Part shown: positions 47,497 to 56,318 of the stretch, one piece after another | Layout: each line of letters opens with the position of its first letter | Numbering within the stretch: position 1 is the first letter of the stretch | Translations under genes and position numbers: made by a program | Notes under the pieces: generated by a model | Told to the model about the DNA's origin: nothing | The model's database searches: none | What the model saw: the letters and a program-made list of their open reading frames with translations, nothing else | Source of the DNA: Streptomyces echinoruber | GTDB lineage: Bacteria > Actinomycetota > Actinomycetes > Streptomycetales > Streptomycetaceae | NCBI RefSeq assembly: GCF_014651135.1 | Contig: NZ_BMWH01000002.1 | Span: 1 to 64,000 of the forward strand | Length of the DNA: 64,000 nt | Direction of reading: 5' to 3'

Positions 47497-48324
47497 CTGG
47501 GCAAGCGACAGCCCGAAGGCCCGCCGCCCGCACCCGTGGTGCAGCGCATCCGACTGCGCTACACCAAGCGCGGCCGCCTGAGGTTCACCAGCCACCGCGA
47601 CTTCCAGCGCGCCTTCGAGCGTGCGCTGCGCCGCGCCGAGGTGCCCATGGCGTACTCGGCCGGGTTCACGCCGCACCCGAAGGTGTCGTACGCCAATGCC
47701 GCACCCACCGGCACGGGCAGCGAGGCGGAGTACCTGGAGATCGCCCTCACCGAGCCGCGCGACCCCGAGAAACTGCGCGCCCTCCTCGACGAGTCGCTGC
47801 CCGCCGGGCTCGACGTCGTCGAGGCGGTCGAGGCACGCACCTCCGGGCTCGCCGACCGGCTGACGGCCTCCGTCTGGGAGCTGCGGCTGGACGGCGTGGA
47901 CCCGGCGGACGCCGAGCGCGCCGTGGCGGCGTTCAACGCGGCCGGGACCGTCGAGGTCCAGCGGCTGACCAAGAACGGCATGCGCACCTTCGACGCCCGC
48001 CCCGCCGTCGTCCGCCTCGAGGTGGACGACGACAATGCCGCGGTTGATAGGCCGAACGACCGGCCCTGTGCGATACTGCGGCTGGTTGTTCGGCACGTGA
48101 CGCCTGCCGTACGACCCGACGACGTCCTGTCCGGTCTCCGCGCCGTGGCCGACCTGGCGCCGCCGGTCCCCGTAGCGGTGACCAGGCTGGCGCAGGGGCT
48201 GTTCGATGAAGAGACCGGGACGGTGACCGACCCGCTCGCGCCCGACCACGAGGCAGCGCCCGAGCCGCAACCGGCCGGTGCGACCGCCGCCGCGACGGCG
48301 CCGGTGCCGGAAGGTCCCGCGTAG
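47497..48324 (+). CDS. DUF2344 protein (TIGR03936 family), radical SAM partner
   Basis: 275 aa as drawn. The family core is QRIRLRYTKRGRLRFTSHRD, AYSAGFTPHPKVSYANAAPTG and AEYLEIALTEP. In this frame there is no ATG/GTG/TTG at the place where homologues begin. The codon there (47497) is CTG, with GAAGGA 9 nt upstream. The next usable start is GTG 47536, which lacks a properly spaced ribosome-binding site and would remove 13 residues before the conserved core. I prefer CTG 47497 but cannot prove it. The protein family is fused or adjacent to the B12-type radical SAM protein elsewhere. The Ala/Pro-rich tail is not conserved. Confidence 0.85.
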   Translation: MGKRQPEGPPPAPVVQRIRLRYTKRGRLRFTSHRDFQRAFERALRRAEVPMAYSAGFTPHPKVSYANAAPTGTGSEAEYLEIALTEPRDPEKLRALLDESLPAGLDVVEAVEARTSGLADRLTASVWELRLDGVDPADAERAVAAFNAAGTVEVQRLTKNGMRTFDARPAVVRLEVDDDNAAVDRPNDRPCAILRLVVRHVTPAVRPDDVLSGLRAVADLAPPVPVAVTRLAQGLFDEETGTVTDPLAPDHEAAPEPQPAGATAAATAPVPEGPA

Positions 48325-48403
48325 GGCGGACGTCGTAGCGCCGCCCTGGGACTCGGGAGCCACCTGGGCCGGGCAGCGCACTGACCAGAAGACTTTCGCC
48401 AGG

Positions 48404-48425
48404 CCGTACGCAACACGGCGTACGG
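48404..48425 (+). promoter_or_regulatory. Hairpin/palindrome in the leader region of the RNase E gene
   Basis: A perfect 8-bp inverted repeat (CCGTACGC and GCGTACGG) with a 6-nt loop, 154 bp before the RNase E start. It may be an operator, or a leader stem for autoregulation as known for E. coli rne. This is inference. Confidence 0.4.
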
Positions 48426-48579
48426 AACCGGCGAGACAGGACATAAGAGCTCCCGTGCGGCGCCCGCGCCTCGGACGGCGGCACCGCGCAACGCGCGAGC
48501 CGCGGACGTCAACGGCGGTCGACGCGATCGACACCGGACCAGGCGCGGCGCCCGGGAGCCTGACGGGAGATACGCCCGC

Positions 48580-51500
48580 ATGCTGGAACCGACCGAACCC
48601 ACCCAGGGTTCCGAACCGAACACCCCCAGCGACACCTTGCCGCCGCGCCGTCGGCGCCGTGTCGCATCCCGGCCGGCGGGTCCGCCCGCCCCGGTCTCCG
48701 TCGAGACCGAGAACCCCGCCGACCCGCCGGCCATACGGACCGGCGAGCACCCGGGCGACGCCGGGACCGCGCCCAAGAGCGGGGAGGCCGCCGAGACGGC
48801 CGGGCAGACCGCCGCCGCGGACACCGAGCGCGTGAACAGCGCGGAGAACAGCGCGGAGAACACCGAGGCGCCCGAGAACATCGAGCTGCTTGAGGACTCC
48901 GAGGCTTCCGAGACCTCCGAGGCTCCTGAGGCCGTTGAAGGCTCCGAAAACCCCGGAGTCGTCGACGAGGCGGCCGGGAGCGGTGCGCCTGCCGGGGAGG
49001 CCGAGGCCGGCGAGGACTCCGCCCCGCGGCGTCGTCGGCGTCGTGTGGTGCGGAGTGCCGCTGCGCCGACCGCGCCGGTGGAGGCGGCGGAGACCGTCGT
49101 GCCGGCGGCGCCGTCCACCCCGGTCCCGCCGGTCGAGGAGCCCGCTGCTCCGGCCGCGGTTTCCGCGACCCCCTCCTCGGAGAAGGCCGAGGCCGGCGAG
49201 GAGCCCGCTCCGCGGCGTCGTCGGCGTCGTGTGGTGCGGAGTGCCGCTGCGCCGACCGCGCCGGTGGAGGCGGCGGAGACCGTCGTGCCCGCGGCGCCGT
49301 CCACCCCGGCTCCGCCGGTCGAGGAGCCCGCCGCGGCCACCGAGTCCACCGAGTCCACCGAGTCCACCGAGCCTGCCGCGGCTCCTGAGCCCGCCGTGCG
49401 TGCCGAGGCCGCCGAGGAGCCCGCCCCCCGCCGTTCGCGGCGCCGGGTGACCCGCAGCGTGACCTCGCCGTCCGCCGGTACGGCCGCCGCCGAGCCGGCC
49501 GAGCCCGCCCGGGCCGAGTCCGCCGCGACCCCCGAGCCGGCCGAGCAGACCGCAGCCGGGCAGACCGCCGCCGGGCAGACCGGGCAGACCGCCGCCGGGC
49601 AGACCGGGCAGACCGCCGCCGAGCCGGCCGAGCAGACCGCCGCCGCGACCGGTGACGCCGCCCCGCGCCGGGCCCGCCGCCGCATCACGCGCCGCGCCGC
49701 CGCGCCCGCCGAGGACACCCGGACCGGCAAGGCCGGCGAAACCGGCGAAACCGGTAAGCCGGCGGAGGGCGGCGCCGCCCCGGCCGCCGGGAAGCCCGCG
49801 GCCTCGGAGCCGGCCGCCGCCGAAAGCGCCCCCGCCCCGCTGACCGTCCCGGCCTTCCGGGCCCCCGCCACCGGTGCCGCGCCCGCCGCCGAGCAGGCCG
49901 TGCCGCAGGAGCCGCAGGAGCCGCAAGAGGGGGACGGTCCGCGCCGCCCGCGCCGCCGGGTCGTCCGCAAGGCGGCCGCCGGGTTCGCCGCGCCGCCCGC
50001 GCCGGCCGCCGGGCAGACGCCCGAGGCGGAGGTGCCGCGCCGGCCGCTGCGTCCCGCCGTGGCCGTGTTCCAGCCGCCCGTCTTCACCGAGCCGAAGTTC
50101 CAGACCCCGGAGCGGGCCGCCGCCGAGGCGGCCGCGGAGGCCGCGGAGACGGATTACCCGGATTACCCGGATGACGACGACGAGCCCGTCGAGTCCGCCG
50201 AGACTGCTGTGACCGCCGAGCGCGACCGCGCCGCCGACGAGCAGCCCGCGCGGCGCCGCCGGCGCCGGCGCCGGGGCTCCGGTGGCGGCGACGAGGCGGC
50301 CGAGACCGCCGACACCAGCGAGAGCGCCGGGTCCGCCCAGGGCCGGGCCGGTGACGGCGGCTTCGACGAGGAGCCGGAGGAGGACGACGCCGACGAGTCG
50401 GCCGAGGACTTCGCCGACGAGGAGCAGGAGGAGACCGGCTCCCGCCGGCGCCGCCGCCGGGGCGGCCGTCGTCGCCGCCGCGGCGAATCCGCCGACGCCG
50501 ACCACGACGAGCAGGGCTTCGCGGGCGGCTCCGGGGACGCCGAGGCCGGCGAGCCCGCCGCCGAGCAGACCGCGCAGGACGCCGAGGACACCGCCGAGCA
50601 GCCGGCGGAGGACGCCGAGGAGGCCGGTGCGGCGCGCGACGAGCAGCCCGCCGGGTCCGCGTCCGGCGGCAGCACGAGCAGCCGGCGCCGCCGGCGCCGT
50701 CGCCGCCGCGCCGGTGACACCAGCGTCGACGCCGAGCCGGCCCCCGACGACCCCGAGCGCACCGTCGTCAAGGTCCGCGAGCCGCGCAAGGCGAGCGAGC
50801 CGTCCGACGAGGTGCAGTCGATCAAGGGCTCCACGCGTCTGGAGGCCAAGAAGCAGCGCCGCCGCGAGGGCCGCGAGCAGGGCCGCCGCCGGGTGCCGAT
50901 CATCACCGAGGCCGAGTTCCTGGCCCGCCGCGAGGCCGTCGAGCGCGTGATGGTGGTCCGCCAGAGCGGCGACCGCACGCAGATCGGCGTCCTGGAGGAC
51001 GGCGTCCTCGTCGAGCACTACGTCAACAAGGAGCAGTCGACCTCGTACGTCGGCAACGTCTACCTGGGCAAGGTCCAGAACGTGCTGCCGTCGATGGAGG
51101 CCGCCTTCGTCGACATCGGCAAGGGCCGCAACGCCGTCCTGTACGCCGGCGAGGTCAACTTCGAGGCGCTCGGCCTGGCCAACGGGCCGCGCCGCATCGA
51201 GACCGCGCTGAAGTCTGGGCAGTCCGTCCTCGTCCAGGTCACCAAGGACCCCATCGGCCACAAGGGCGCCCGCCTGACCAGCCAGGTCTCCCTCCCGGGC
51301 CGCTACCTGGTGTACGTCCCCGAGGGCTCCATGACCGGCATCAGCCGTAAGCTGCCGGACACCGAGCGGGCCCGCCTGAAGACCATCCTCAAGAAGATCG
51401 TCCCCGAGGACGCGGGCGTCATCGTGCGCACCGCCGCCGAGGGCGCGAGCGAGGAGGAGCTGCGCCGCGACGTCGAGCGGCTCCAGGCGCAGTGGGAGGA

Positions 51501-53433
51501 CATCCAGAAGAAGGCCAAGAACGGCAACGCGCCGACCCTGCTGTACGGCGAGCCGGACATGACCGTCCGCGTCGTGCGCGACATCTTCAACGAGGACTTC
51601 TCCAAGGTCATCGTCAGCGGTGACGACGCCTGGGAGACGATCCACGGGTATGTCTCGCACGTCGCGCCGGACCTCGCGCCGCGCCTGCAGAGGTGGACCA
51701 GCGAGGTCGACGTCTTCGCCACGTACCGCATCGACGAGCAGCTCGCCAAGGCCCTGGACCGCAAGGTGTGGCTGCCCAGCGGCGGCTCGCTGGTGATCGA
51801 CCGGACCGAGGCGATGGTCGTCATCGACGTCAACACCGGCAAGTTCACCGGCCAGGGCGGCAACCTCGAGGAGACCGTCACCAGGAACAACCTGGAGGCG
51901 GCCGAGGAGATCGTGCGCCAGCTCAGGCTGCGCGACCTCGGCGGCATCATCGTCATCGACTTCATCGACATGGTGCTGGAGTCCAACCGGGACCTGGTGC
52001 TGCGGCGCCTGCTGGAGTGCCTGGGCCGGGACCGTACGAAGCACCAGGTCGCCGAGGTCACCTCGCTGGGCCTGGTGCAGATGACCCGCAAGCGGGTCGG
52101 CCAGGGCCTGCTGGAGTCGTTCTCCGAGACCTGCGTGCACTGCAACGGCCGCGGGGTGATCGTCCACCTCGACCAGGTGACGTCGCCGGGCGGCGGAGGC
52201 GGCAAGCGCCGCAAGCGCGCGCGGGCCGGTGCCGAGCAGCCGCAGGAGGCCGTCGCCGCCGACCAGCTGGTCCAGGCGCCGGAGAGCGCCGAGCAGGAGG
52301 CGGAGGCCGAGAGCGCCGAGGGCACCGAGGGCGTCGAGACGCCGGTGGCCGCCGAGGCCGCCGCGGCGGCGCCCGTGCAGCCGTCCGACACCATCGCGCC
52401 CGACGAGGAGCTGTACAGCAGCGTCGCCGAGGCCGAGGCGGCCGCCACCCGCGGCCGCACCCGGCGCCGGGCGAGCCGCCGGGCGGCGAAGGCGGAGGCT
52501 GCGCCGCAGGCGCAGACCGCCCAGGTGCCGACGGCGCAGGACGTCACGCCCGAGGAGGAGGCCGCGCGCCCGGTGCGGCCGGAGCCGGCCGCCGAGGCGC
52601 AGGCCGAGCCGGCCGCCGTGGAGGACCCGGTCGTCCGGGCCCGCGAGGCAGAGAAGGCCGAGAAGGCCGAGAAGGCCGGGGAGGCCGAGGAAGCCGAGAA
52701 GGCCGGGGAGACGAAGCAGGCCGAGGAGGCCGGGGCCAGGACCGAGGAGGCCGCGCCCAGGGGCCGTACCCGCCGCCGCGTCACCCGCCGGGTGTCCGCG
52801 CCGGCCGGTTCGCCCGAGGGTGCGCAGGCCGCCGTGGTGACGGTCCCCGAGTCCGCGCCCGCGGAATCCTCCGCGTCCGCTGCGTCTGCCGCGTCCGCCG
52901 GGTCCGCGGCGCCCACGGCGTCCGCACCGCAGGCCGGGCCGGCTCCCGAGCAGGCCCCGGCCGAACGGCCCGCCGCCGAGGCGCCCGCCGAGGGCCCGGC
53001 CCCGGCCCGTCCGCGGCGCCGCGCCGTCCGCAAGCCGACGACGCCCACCGCGCCCGAGGAGGCGGCCGTCGTGGTCGTCCCGTCCGCATCGGCGGCGGAG
53101 ACGCCCGCCGATCAGGCCGGGGAGCCCGCTGCGGAGACCTCGGCGACGGAGGCCCAGGCGACGGAGGCCCGGGCGACGGAGACCCCGGAGGGCGAGGAGC
53201 AGGCGGCGCCGGCCGAGAAGGCCAAGAAGACCGCCGCCCGCAAGACGGCCAAGAAGGCCACCGCCAAGAAGGCCGCCACGAAGAAGACGGCGGCCAAGAA
53301 GACGGCCGCGAAGAAGACGACCGCCAAGAAGGCCACGGCGAAGAAGTCGACGGCCAAGAAGGCGGCGGCGAAGAAGACGTCGGCGGCCGAGCAGGCGGAC
53401 CGCTCCGGCGTCACGGCGAGCACCGAGGACTGA
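48580..53433 (+). CDS. rne: Ribonuclease E/G with giant disordered N- and C-terminal arms
   Basis: 1617 aa. The catalytic core occupies about residues 775-1200: S1 domain (HYVNKEQSTSYVGNVYLGKV), RNase-H-like and DNase-I-like parts, catalytic Mg ligands Asp1083 (DVNTGKFTG) and Asp1127 (IDFIDM), and the Zn-link Cys1185-x-x-Cys1188. The N-terminal ~770 residues are low-complexity Ala/Pro/Glu with Arg blocks (PRRRRRRVVRS) and a long internal duplication. The C-terminus after 1200 is Glu/Ala-rich and ends in KKTAAKKTAAKK repeats like histone H1. In Streptomyces the enzyme processes rRNA and decays mRNA, and the arms recruit PNPase. Placement ahead of rplU-rpmA-obgE is standard. It is larger than typical (E. 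coli 1061 aa). Confidence 0.94.
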   Translation: MLEPTEPTQGSEPNTPSDTLPPRRRRRVASRPAGPPAPVSVETENPADPPAIRTGEHPGDAGTAPKSGEAAETAGQTAAADTERVNSAENSAENTEAPENIELLEDSEASETSEAPEAVEGSENPGVVDEAAGSGAPAGEAEAGEDSAPRRRRRRVVRSAAAPTAPVEAAETVVPAAPSTPVPPVEEPAAPAAVSATPSSEKAEAGEEPAPRRRRRRVVRSAAAPTAPVEAAETVVPAAPSTPAPPVEEPAAATESTESTESTEPAAAPEPAVRAEAAEEPAPRRSRRRVTRSVTSPSAGTAAAEPAEPARAESAATPEPAEQTAAGQTAAGQTGQTAAGQTGQTAAEPAEQTAAATGDAAPRRARRRITRRAAAPAEDTRTGKAGETGETGKPAEGGAAPAAGKPAASEPAAAESAPAPLTVPAFRAPATGAAPAAEQAVPQEPQEPQEGDGPRRPRRRVVRKAAAGFAAPPAPAAGQTPEAEVPRRPLRPAVAVFQPPVFTEPKFQTPERAAAEAAAEAAETDYPDYPDDDDEPVESAETAVTAERDRAADEQPARRRRRRRRGSGGGDEAAETADTSESAGSAQGRAGDGGFDEEPEEDDADESAEDFADEEQEETGSRRRRRRGGRRRRRGESADADHDEQGFAGGSGDAEAGEPAAEQTAQDAEDTAEQPAEDAEEAGAARDEQPAGSASGGSTSSRRRRRRRRRAGDTSVDAEPAPDDPERTVVKVREPRKASEPSDEVQSIKGSTRLEAKKQRRREGREQGRRRVPIITEAEFLARREAVERVMVVRQSGDRTQIGVLEDGVLVEHYVNKEQSTSYVGNVYLGKVQNVLPSMEAAFVDIGKGRNAVLYAGEVNFEALGLANGPRRIETALKSGQSVLVQVTKDPIGHKGARLTSQVSLPGRYLVYVPEGSMTGISRKLPDTERARLKTILKKIVPEDAGVIVRTAAEGASEEELRRDVERLQAQWEDIQKKAKNGNAPTLLYGEPDMTVRVVRDIFNEDFSKVIVSGDDAWETIHGYVSHVAPDLAPRLQRWTSEVDVFATYRIDEQLAKALDRKVWLPSGGSLVIDRTEAMVVIDVNTGKFTGQGGNLEETVTRNNLEAAEEIVRQLRLRDLGGIIVIDFIDMVLESNRDLVLRRLLECLGRDRTKHQVAEVTSLGLVQMTRKRVGQGLLESFSETCVHCNGRGVIVHLDQVTSPGGGGGKRRKRARAGAEQPQEAVAADQLVQAPESAEQEAEAESAEGTEGVETPVAAEAAAAAPVQPSDTIAPDEELYSSVAEAEAAATRGRTRRRASRRAAKAEAAPQAQTAQVPTAQDVTPEEEAARPVRPEPAAEAQAEPAAVEDPVVRAREAEKAEKAEKAGEAEEAEKAGETKQAEEAGARTEEAAPRGRTRRRVTRRVSAPAGSPEGAQAAVVTVPESAPAESSASAASAASAGSAAPTASAPQAGPAPEQAPAERPAAEAPAEGPAPARPRRRAVRKPTTPTAPEEAAVVVVPSASAAETPADQAGEPAAETSATEAQATEARATETPEGEEQAAPAEKAKKTAARKTAKKATAKKAATKKTAAKKTAAKKTTAKKATAKKSTAKKAAAKKTSAAEQADRSGVTASTED
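49000..49331 (+). repeat. 146-bp direct duplication inside the RNase E arm
   Basis: Copies 49000-49145 and 49186-49331 are nearly identical over about 146 bp with a 186-bp offset. They encode two copies of an RRRRRRVVRS-AAAPTAPVEAAETVVP module. A shorter 24-bp type repeat (GQTAAGQT) follows near 49557-49625. Confidence 0.9.
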
Positions 53434-53477
53434 CGGCCCTGCGGCGCACGCCGGAGTCCGAGCCCCCGAGGCGGTGA

Positions 53478-53513
53478 CGGCGGCCCGCCCGGTTCCGACC
53501 GGGCGGGCCGCCG
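53478..53513 (+). terminator. Terminator of the RNase E gene
   Basis: A perfect 16-bp stem (53478-53493 with 53498-53513) and a 4-nt loop, 44 bp after the stop. Three 14-bp-like repeats of CCGTACGCCCCGG follow immediately. Confidence 0.85.
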
Positions 53514-53645
53514 CCGTACGCCCCGGCCGGTCGCCGTACGCCCCGGCGTCGCCGTGCGCCCCGGCCACCGGCCGGCCGCTCACCGATCGGCCGTTCACCG
53601 GCCGGCCGGGCGCCGGCGGCACGGTGCGGGGCACGGCCGTCCGGT

Positions 53646-53675
53646 TTGCGTCCGCGGGCCGGGCTCCCGTACCCT
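53646..53675 (+). promoter_or_regulatory. Promoter of the rplU-rpmA unit
   Basis: -35 TTGCGT (53646-53651), 18-bp spacer, -10 TACCCT (53670-53675). It predicts a leader of about 165 nt before rplU, long enough for a regulatory structure. The stretch 53434-53846 otherwise holds only the upstream terminator and repeats. Confidence 0.55.
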
Positions 53676-53846
53676 TGACCGTCGGTCGGCGTGTCCCTTG
53701 ACGCGCCACATCCCCGTAAACCTCTTCCTCCCGGACGTCAGGGCCGCACGGCCCGGCCGGGAGAGGCCGTCCACCGACGTCCCTCGTCGCGGGGCGGCTG
53801 GCCTGCGGGGGTGCCGTTTCCCGAGCAAGAGAGAGTGGGTTTCCGC

Positions 53847-54167
53847 GTGTACGCCATCGTGCGCAGCGGTGGTCGCCAGCACAAGGTTGCTGTCGGCGAC
53901 GTCGTTGAGGTTGACAAGATTCCTACTGCCAAGGTTGGCGACACGGTCGAGCTCTCGACCCTGCTGCTCGTCGACGGCGACTCCGTGACCAGCGACCCGT
54001 GGGTGCTGGCCGGCATCAAGGTCCGGGCCGAGGTCGTGGACCACCACAAGGGCCAGAAGATCGACATTCTGCGCTACAAGAACAAGACCGGCTACCGCCG
54101 TCGTCAGGGCCACCGCCAGCAGTACACGGCGCTGAAGGTCACCGAGATCCCCACGGCTGCGAAGTAA
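53847..54167 (+). CDS. rplU: 50S ribosomal protein L21
   Basis: 106 aa, full length, from GTG 53847 ([18 protein letters not shown]). Conserved end [22 protein letters not shown]. The longer in-frame start at 53691 is rejected because homologues begin at YAIVRSGG. L21 is an early-assembly 23S rRNA-binding protein. It is followed after 14 bp by rpmA, its invariant neighbour. Confidence 0.97.
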   Translation: MYAIVRSGGRQHKVAVGDVVEVDKIPTAKVGDTVELSTLLLVDGDSVTSDPWVLAGIKVRAEVVDHHKGQKIDILRYKNKTGYRRRQGHRQQYTALKVTEIPTAAK

Positions 54168-54181
54168 GGGACTGAGAACAG

Positions 54182-54436
54182 ATGGCACACAAGAAGGGCG
54201 CATCGTCCACCCGGAACGGTCGCGACTCCAACGCCAAGCGCCTCGGCGTGAAGCGCTTCGGCGGCCAGGTCGTCAACGCGGGTGAGATCCTGGTCCGCCA
54301 GCGCGGCACCCACTTCCACCCGGGCACCGGCGTCGGCCGCGGCGGCGACGACACGCTGTTCGCGCTGCAGGCCGGTGCGGTCGAGTTCGGCACCAGCCGT
54401 GGCCGCAAGGTCGTGAACATCGTCCCGGTCGCCTGA
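54182..54436 (+). CDS. rpmA: 50S ribosomal protein L27
   Basis: 84 aa. Sequence [17 protein letters not shown] with [21 protein letters not shown]. The N-terminus begins directly at the mature AHKKG end, so no Firmicutes-type N-terminal propeptide is present. L27 reaches the peptidyl-transferase centre. Ends with a strong hairpin that separates it from obgE. Confidence 0.98.
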   Translation: MAHKKGASSTRNGRDSNAKRLGVKRFGGQVVNAGEILVRQRGTHFHPGTGVGRGGDDTLFALQAGAVEFGTSRGRKVVNIVPVA

Positions 54437-54448
54437 CCGGACGTCTCG

Positions 54449-54497
54449 CGAGGGCGGACCTCGACTTCCCGGCAGCCGGGAAGCGGGTCCGCCCTCG
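54449..54497 (+). terminator. Terminator of rplU-rpmA
   Basis: A 12-bp perfect outer stem (54449-54460 with 54486-54497) containing a second perfect 9-bp stem inside, followed by a GTTTGTTGG stretch. Confidence 0.8.
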
Positions 54498-54532
54498 GTT
54501 TGTTGGCAGACCTGTCACCGAGAGACGTTCCC

Positions 54533-54604
54533 GTACGCACCATCCGTACGCAACGCCCGTACGCATCACCTGCACGCACCACCTGCACGCATCACCTGGA
54601 GGCA
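54533..54604 (+). repeat. Degenerate 13-bp repeats in the obgE leader
   Basis: Three CGTACGCA-type units are followed by three ACCTGCACGCACC-type units. The last one turns into the ribosome-binding site ACCTGGAGGCACC of obgE, so the Shine-Dalgarno appears to have arisen within the array. Confidence 0.7.
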
Positions 54605-54610
54605 CCCACC

Positions 54611-56047
54611 ATGACCACCTTCGTGGACCGCGTCGAGCTCCACATCGCCGCGGGTAACGGAGGCCACGGCTGTGCCTCCGTGCACCGGGAGAAGTTCAAG
54701 CCGCTGGGCGGCCCGGACGGCGGCAACGGCGGCCGCGGCGGCGACGTGATCCTGCGGGTCGACCAGTCGGTCACGACGCTGCTGGAGTACCACCACTCAC
54801 CGCACCGCAAGGCCACCAACGGCAAGCCCGGCGAGGGCGGCCACCGCTCCGGCAAGGACGGCCAGGACCTGATCCTGCCCGTGCCCAACGGCACCGTCGT
54901 CCTGGACAAACGGGGCAACGTGCTGGCCGACCTCGTCGGCCACGGCACCTCCTTCGTCGCCGCCCAGGGCGGCCGCGGCGGTCTCGGCAACGCGGCCCTG
55001 GCCTCGCCGCGCCGCAAGGCGCCCGGCTTCGCGCTGCTCGGCGAGCCGGGCGAGGTGCGCGACGTGGTGCTGGAGCTGAAGACCGTCGCCGACGTGGCGC
55101 TGGTCGGCTACCCCAGCGCCGGCAAGTCGTCCCTGATCTCCGTGCTGTCGGCGGCCAAGCCGAAGATCGCCGACTATCCGTTCACCACCCTCGTGCCCCA
55201 CCTGGGCGTGGTCACGGCGGGCTCCACCGTCTACACGATCGCGGACGTGCCCGGCCTGATCCCCGGCGCCAGCCAGGGCAGGGGCCTCGGCCTGGAGTTC
55301 CTGCGGCACGTGGAGCGGTGCAGCGTGCTCGTGCACGTGCTGGACACCGCCACGCTGGAGTCCGACCGCGACCCGCTCTCCGACCTCGACGCGATCGAGG
55401 AGGAGCTGAAGCAGTACGGCGGTCTGGAGGACCGGCCCCGCCTGGTCGTCCTCAACAAGATCGATGTCCCGGACGGCAAGGAACTGGCCGACATGGTCCG
55501 CCCGGACCTCCAGGCGCGCGGCTACCGCGTCTTCGAGGTGTCGGCGGTGGCCCGCACCGGCCTGAAGGAGCTGTCGTTCGCCCTCGGCGACCTCGTCGCC
55601 CGGGCGCGCGCCGCCCGGCCGCAGGAGGAATCGACCCGCGTCGTCATCCGGCCCAAGGCCGTCGACGACACCGGTTTCACCGTCACCCGCGAGGCCGACG
55701 GGCTGTTCCGGGTGCGCGGCGAGAAGCCCGAACGCTGGGTGCGGCAGACCGACTTCAACAACGACGAGGCCGTCGGCTACCTCGCCGACCGGCTCAACCG
55801 CCTCGGTGTCGAGGAGGAGTTGATGAAGGCCGGTGCCCGGCCCGGCGACGGTGTCGCCATCGGGCCCGAGGAGGACGCCGTCGTCTTCGACTGGGAGCCG
55901 TCCGTCATGGCCGGCGCCGAGATGCTCGGCCGGCGCGGCGAGGACCACCGCCTCGACGAACTCCGCCCGGCCGCCCAGCGGCGCCGCGAGCGGCAGGCCG
56001 AACGGGACGAGGCGGAACGGGAGTTCGGCGACTTCGAGCCGTTCTGA
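54611..56047 (+). CDS. obgE: Obg family GTPase
   Basis: 478 aa from ATG 54611, GGAGG 10 nt upstream. The Gly-rich Obg fold (residues 1-160) has [19 protein letters not shown] and [14 protein letters not shown]. The G domain has P-loop GYPSAGKSS (Lys172), G3 DVPGLIPGA and G4 NKID. The C-terminal OCT domain contains [25 protein letters not shown]. Obg associates with the 50S subunit. In Streptomyces it is also membrane-associated and its level controls onset of aerial growth. It lacks a clear promoter apart from the short repeat-filled leader. Confidence 0.97.
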   Translation: MTTFVDRVELHIAAGNGGHGCASVHREKFKPLGGPDGGNGGRGGDVILRVDQSVTTLLEYHHSPHRKATNGKPGEGGHRSGKDGQDLILPVPNGTVVLDKRGNVLADLVGHGTSFVAAQGGRGGLGNAALASPRRKAPGFALLGEPGEVRDVVLELKTVADVALVGYPSAGKSSLISVLSAAKPKIADYPFTTLVPHLGVVTAGSTVYTIADVPGLIPGASQGRGLGLEFLRHVERCSVLVHVLDTATLESDRDPLSDLDAIEEELKQYGGLEDRPRLVVLNKIDVPDGKELADMVRPDLQARGYRVFEVSAVARTGLKELSFALGDLVARARAARPQEESTRVVIRPKAVDDTGFTVTREADGLFRVRGEKPERWVRQTDFNNDEAVGYLADRLNRLGVEEELMKAGARPGDGVAIGPEEDAVVFDWEPSVMAGAEMLGRRGEDHRLDELRPAAQRRRERQAERDEAEREFGDFEPF

Positions 56048-56080
56048 GGGGCGCCGGGGAGCGCGGAACGCGCCGTCCCG

Positions 56081-56180
56081 GCCGGAAGAACCGGAGGGAC
56101 CGGAAAGGCCGGAGGGGCCGGAAGGGCCGGAGGGGCCGGAGGGGCCGGAAGGGCCGGAGGAACCCGACGAACCCGACGAA
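56081..56180 (+). repeat. 9-bp minisatellite after obgE
   Basis: About eight units of GGGCCGGA(A/G) variants, then three GAACCCGAC units. No gene is supported between 56048 and 56318. The following DNA has several small CCCGGG-centred inverted repeats. Confidence 0.85.
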
Positions 56181-56318
56181 CCCGGGTTCTCCCGGGTGAA
56201 CTCCGGGAGTTCTCCGGCCGTACTCCGGGAGAACTCCGCCGTACCCCGGGGCAACCAACCCGCCGTCCCGTGGGTCGTACCCGTCGGTCACGTCACCGCG
56301 TATCGACGGGAGCCCACC

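Noticed and set aside
46180..53709. 2.5-kb-residue-scale minus-strand open frame opposite the RNase E gene
   Set aside because: A codon-bias shadow of the repetitive RNase E gene. It contains only Leu/Gly/Arg runs and no recognisable domain or start signals.
53847..54436. N-terminal processing extension on L27
   Set aside because: The protein begins MAHKKGASS, so no Firmicutes-type cleaved N-terminal extension exists here.
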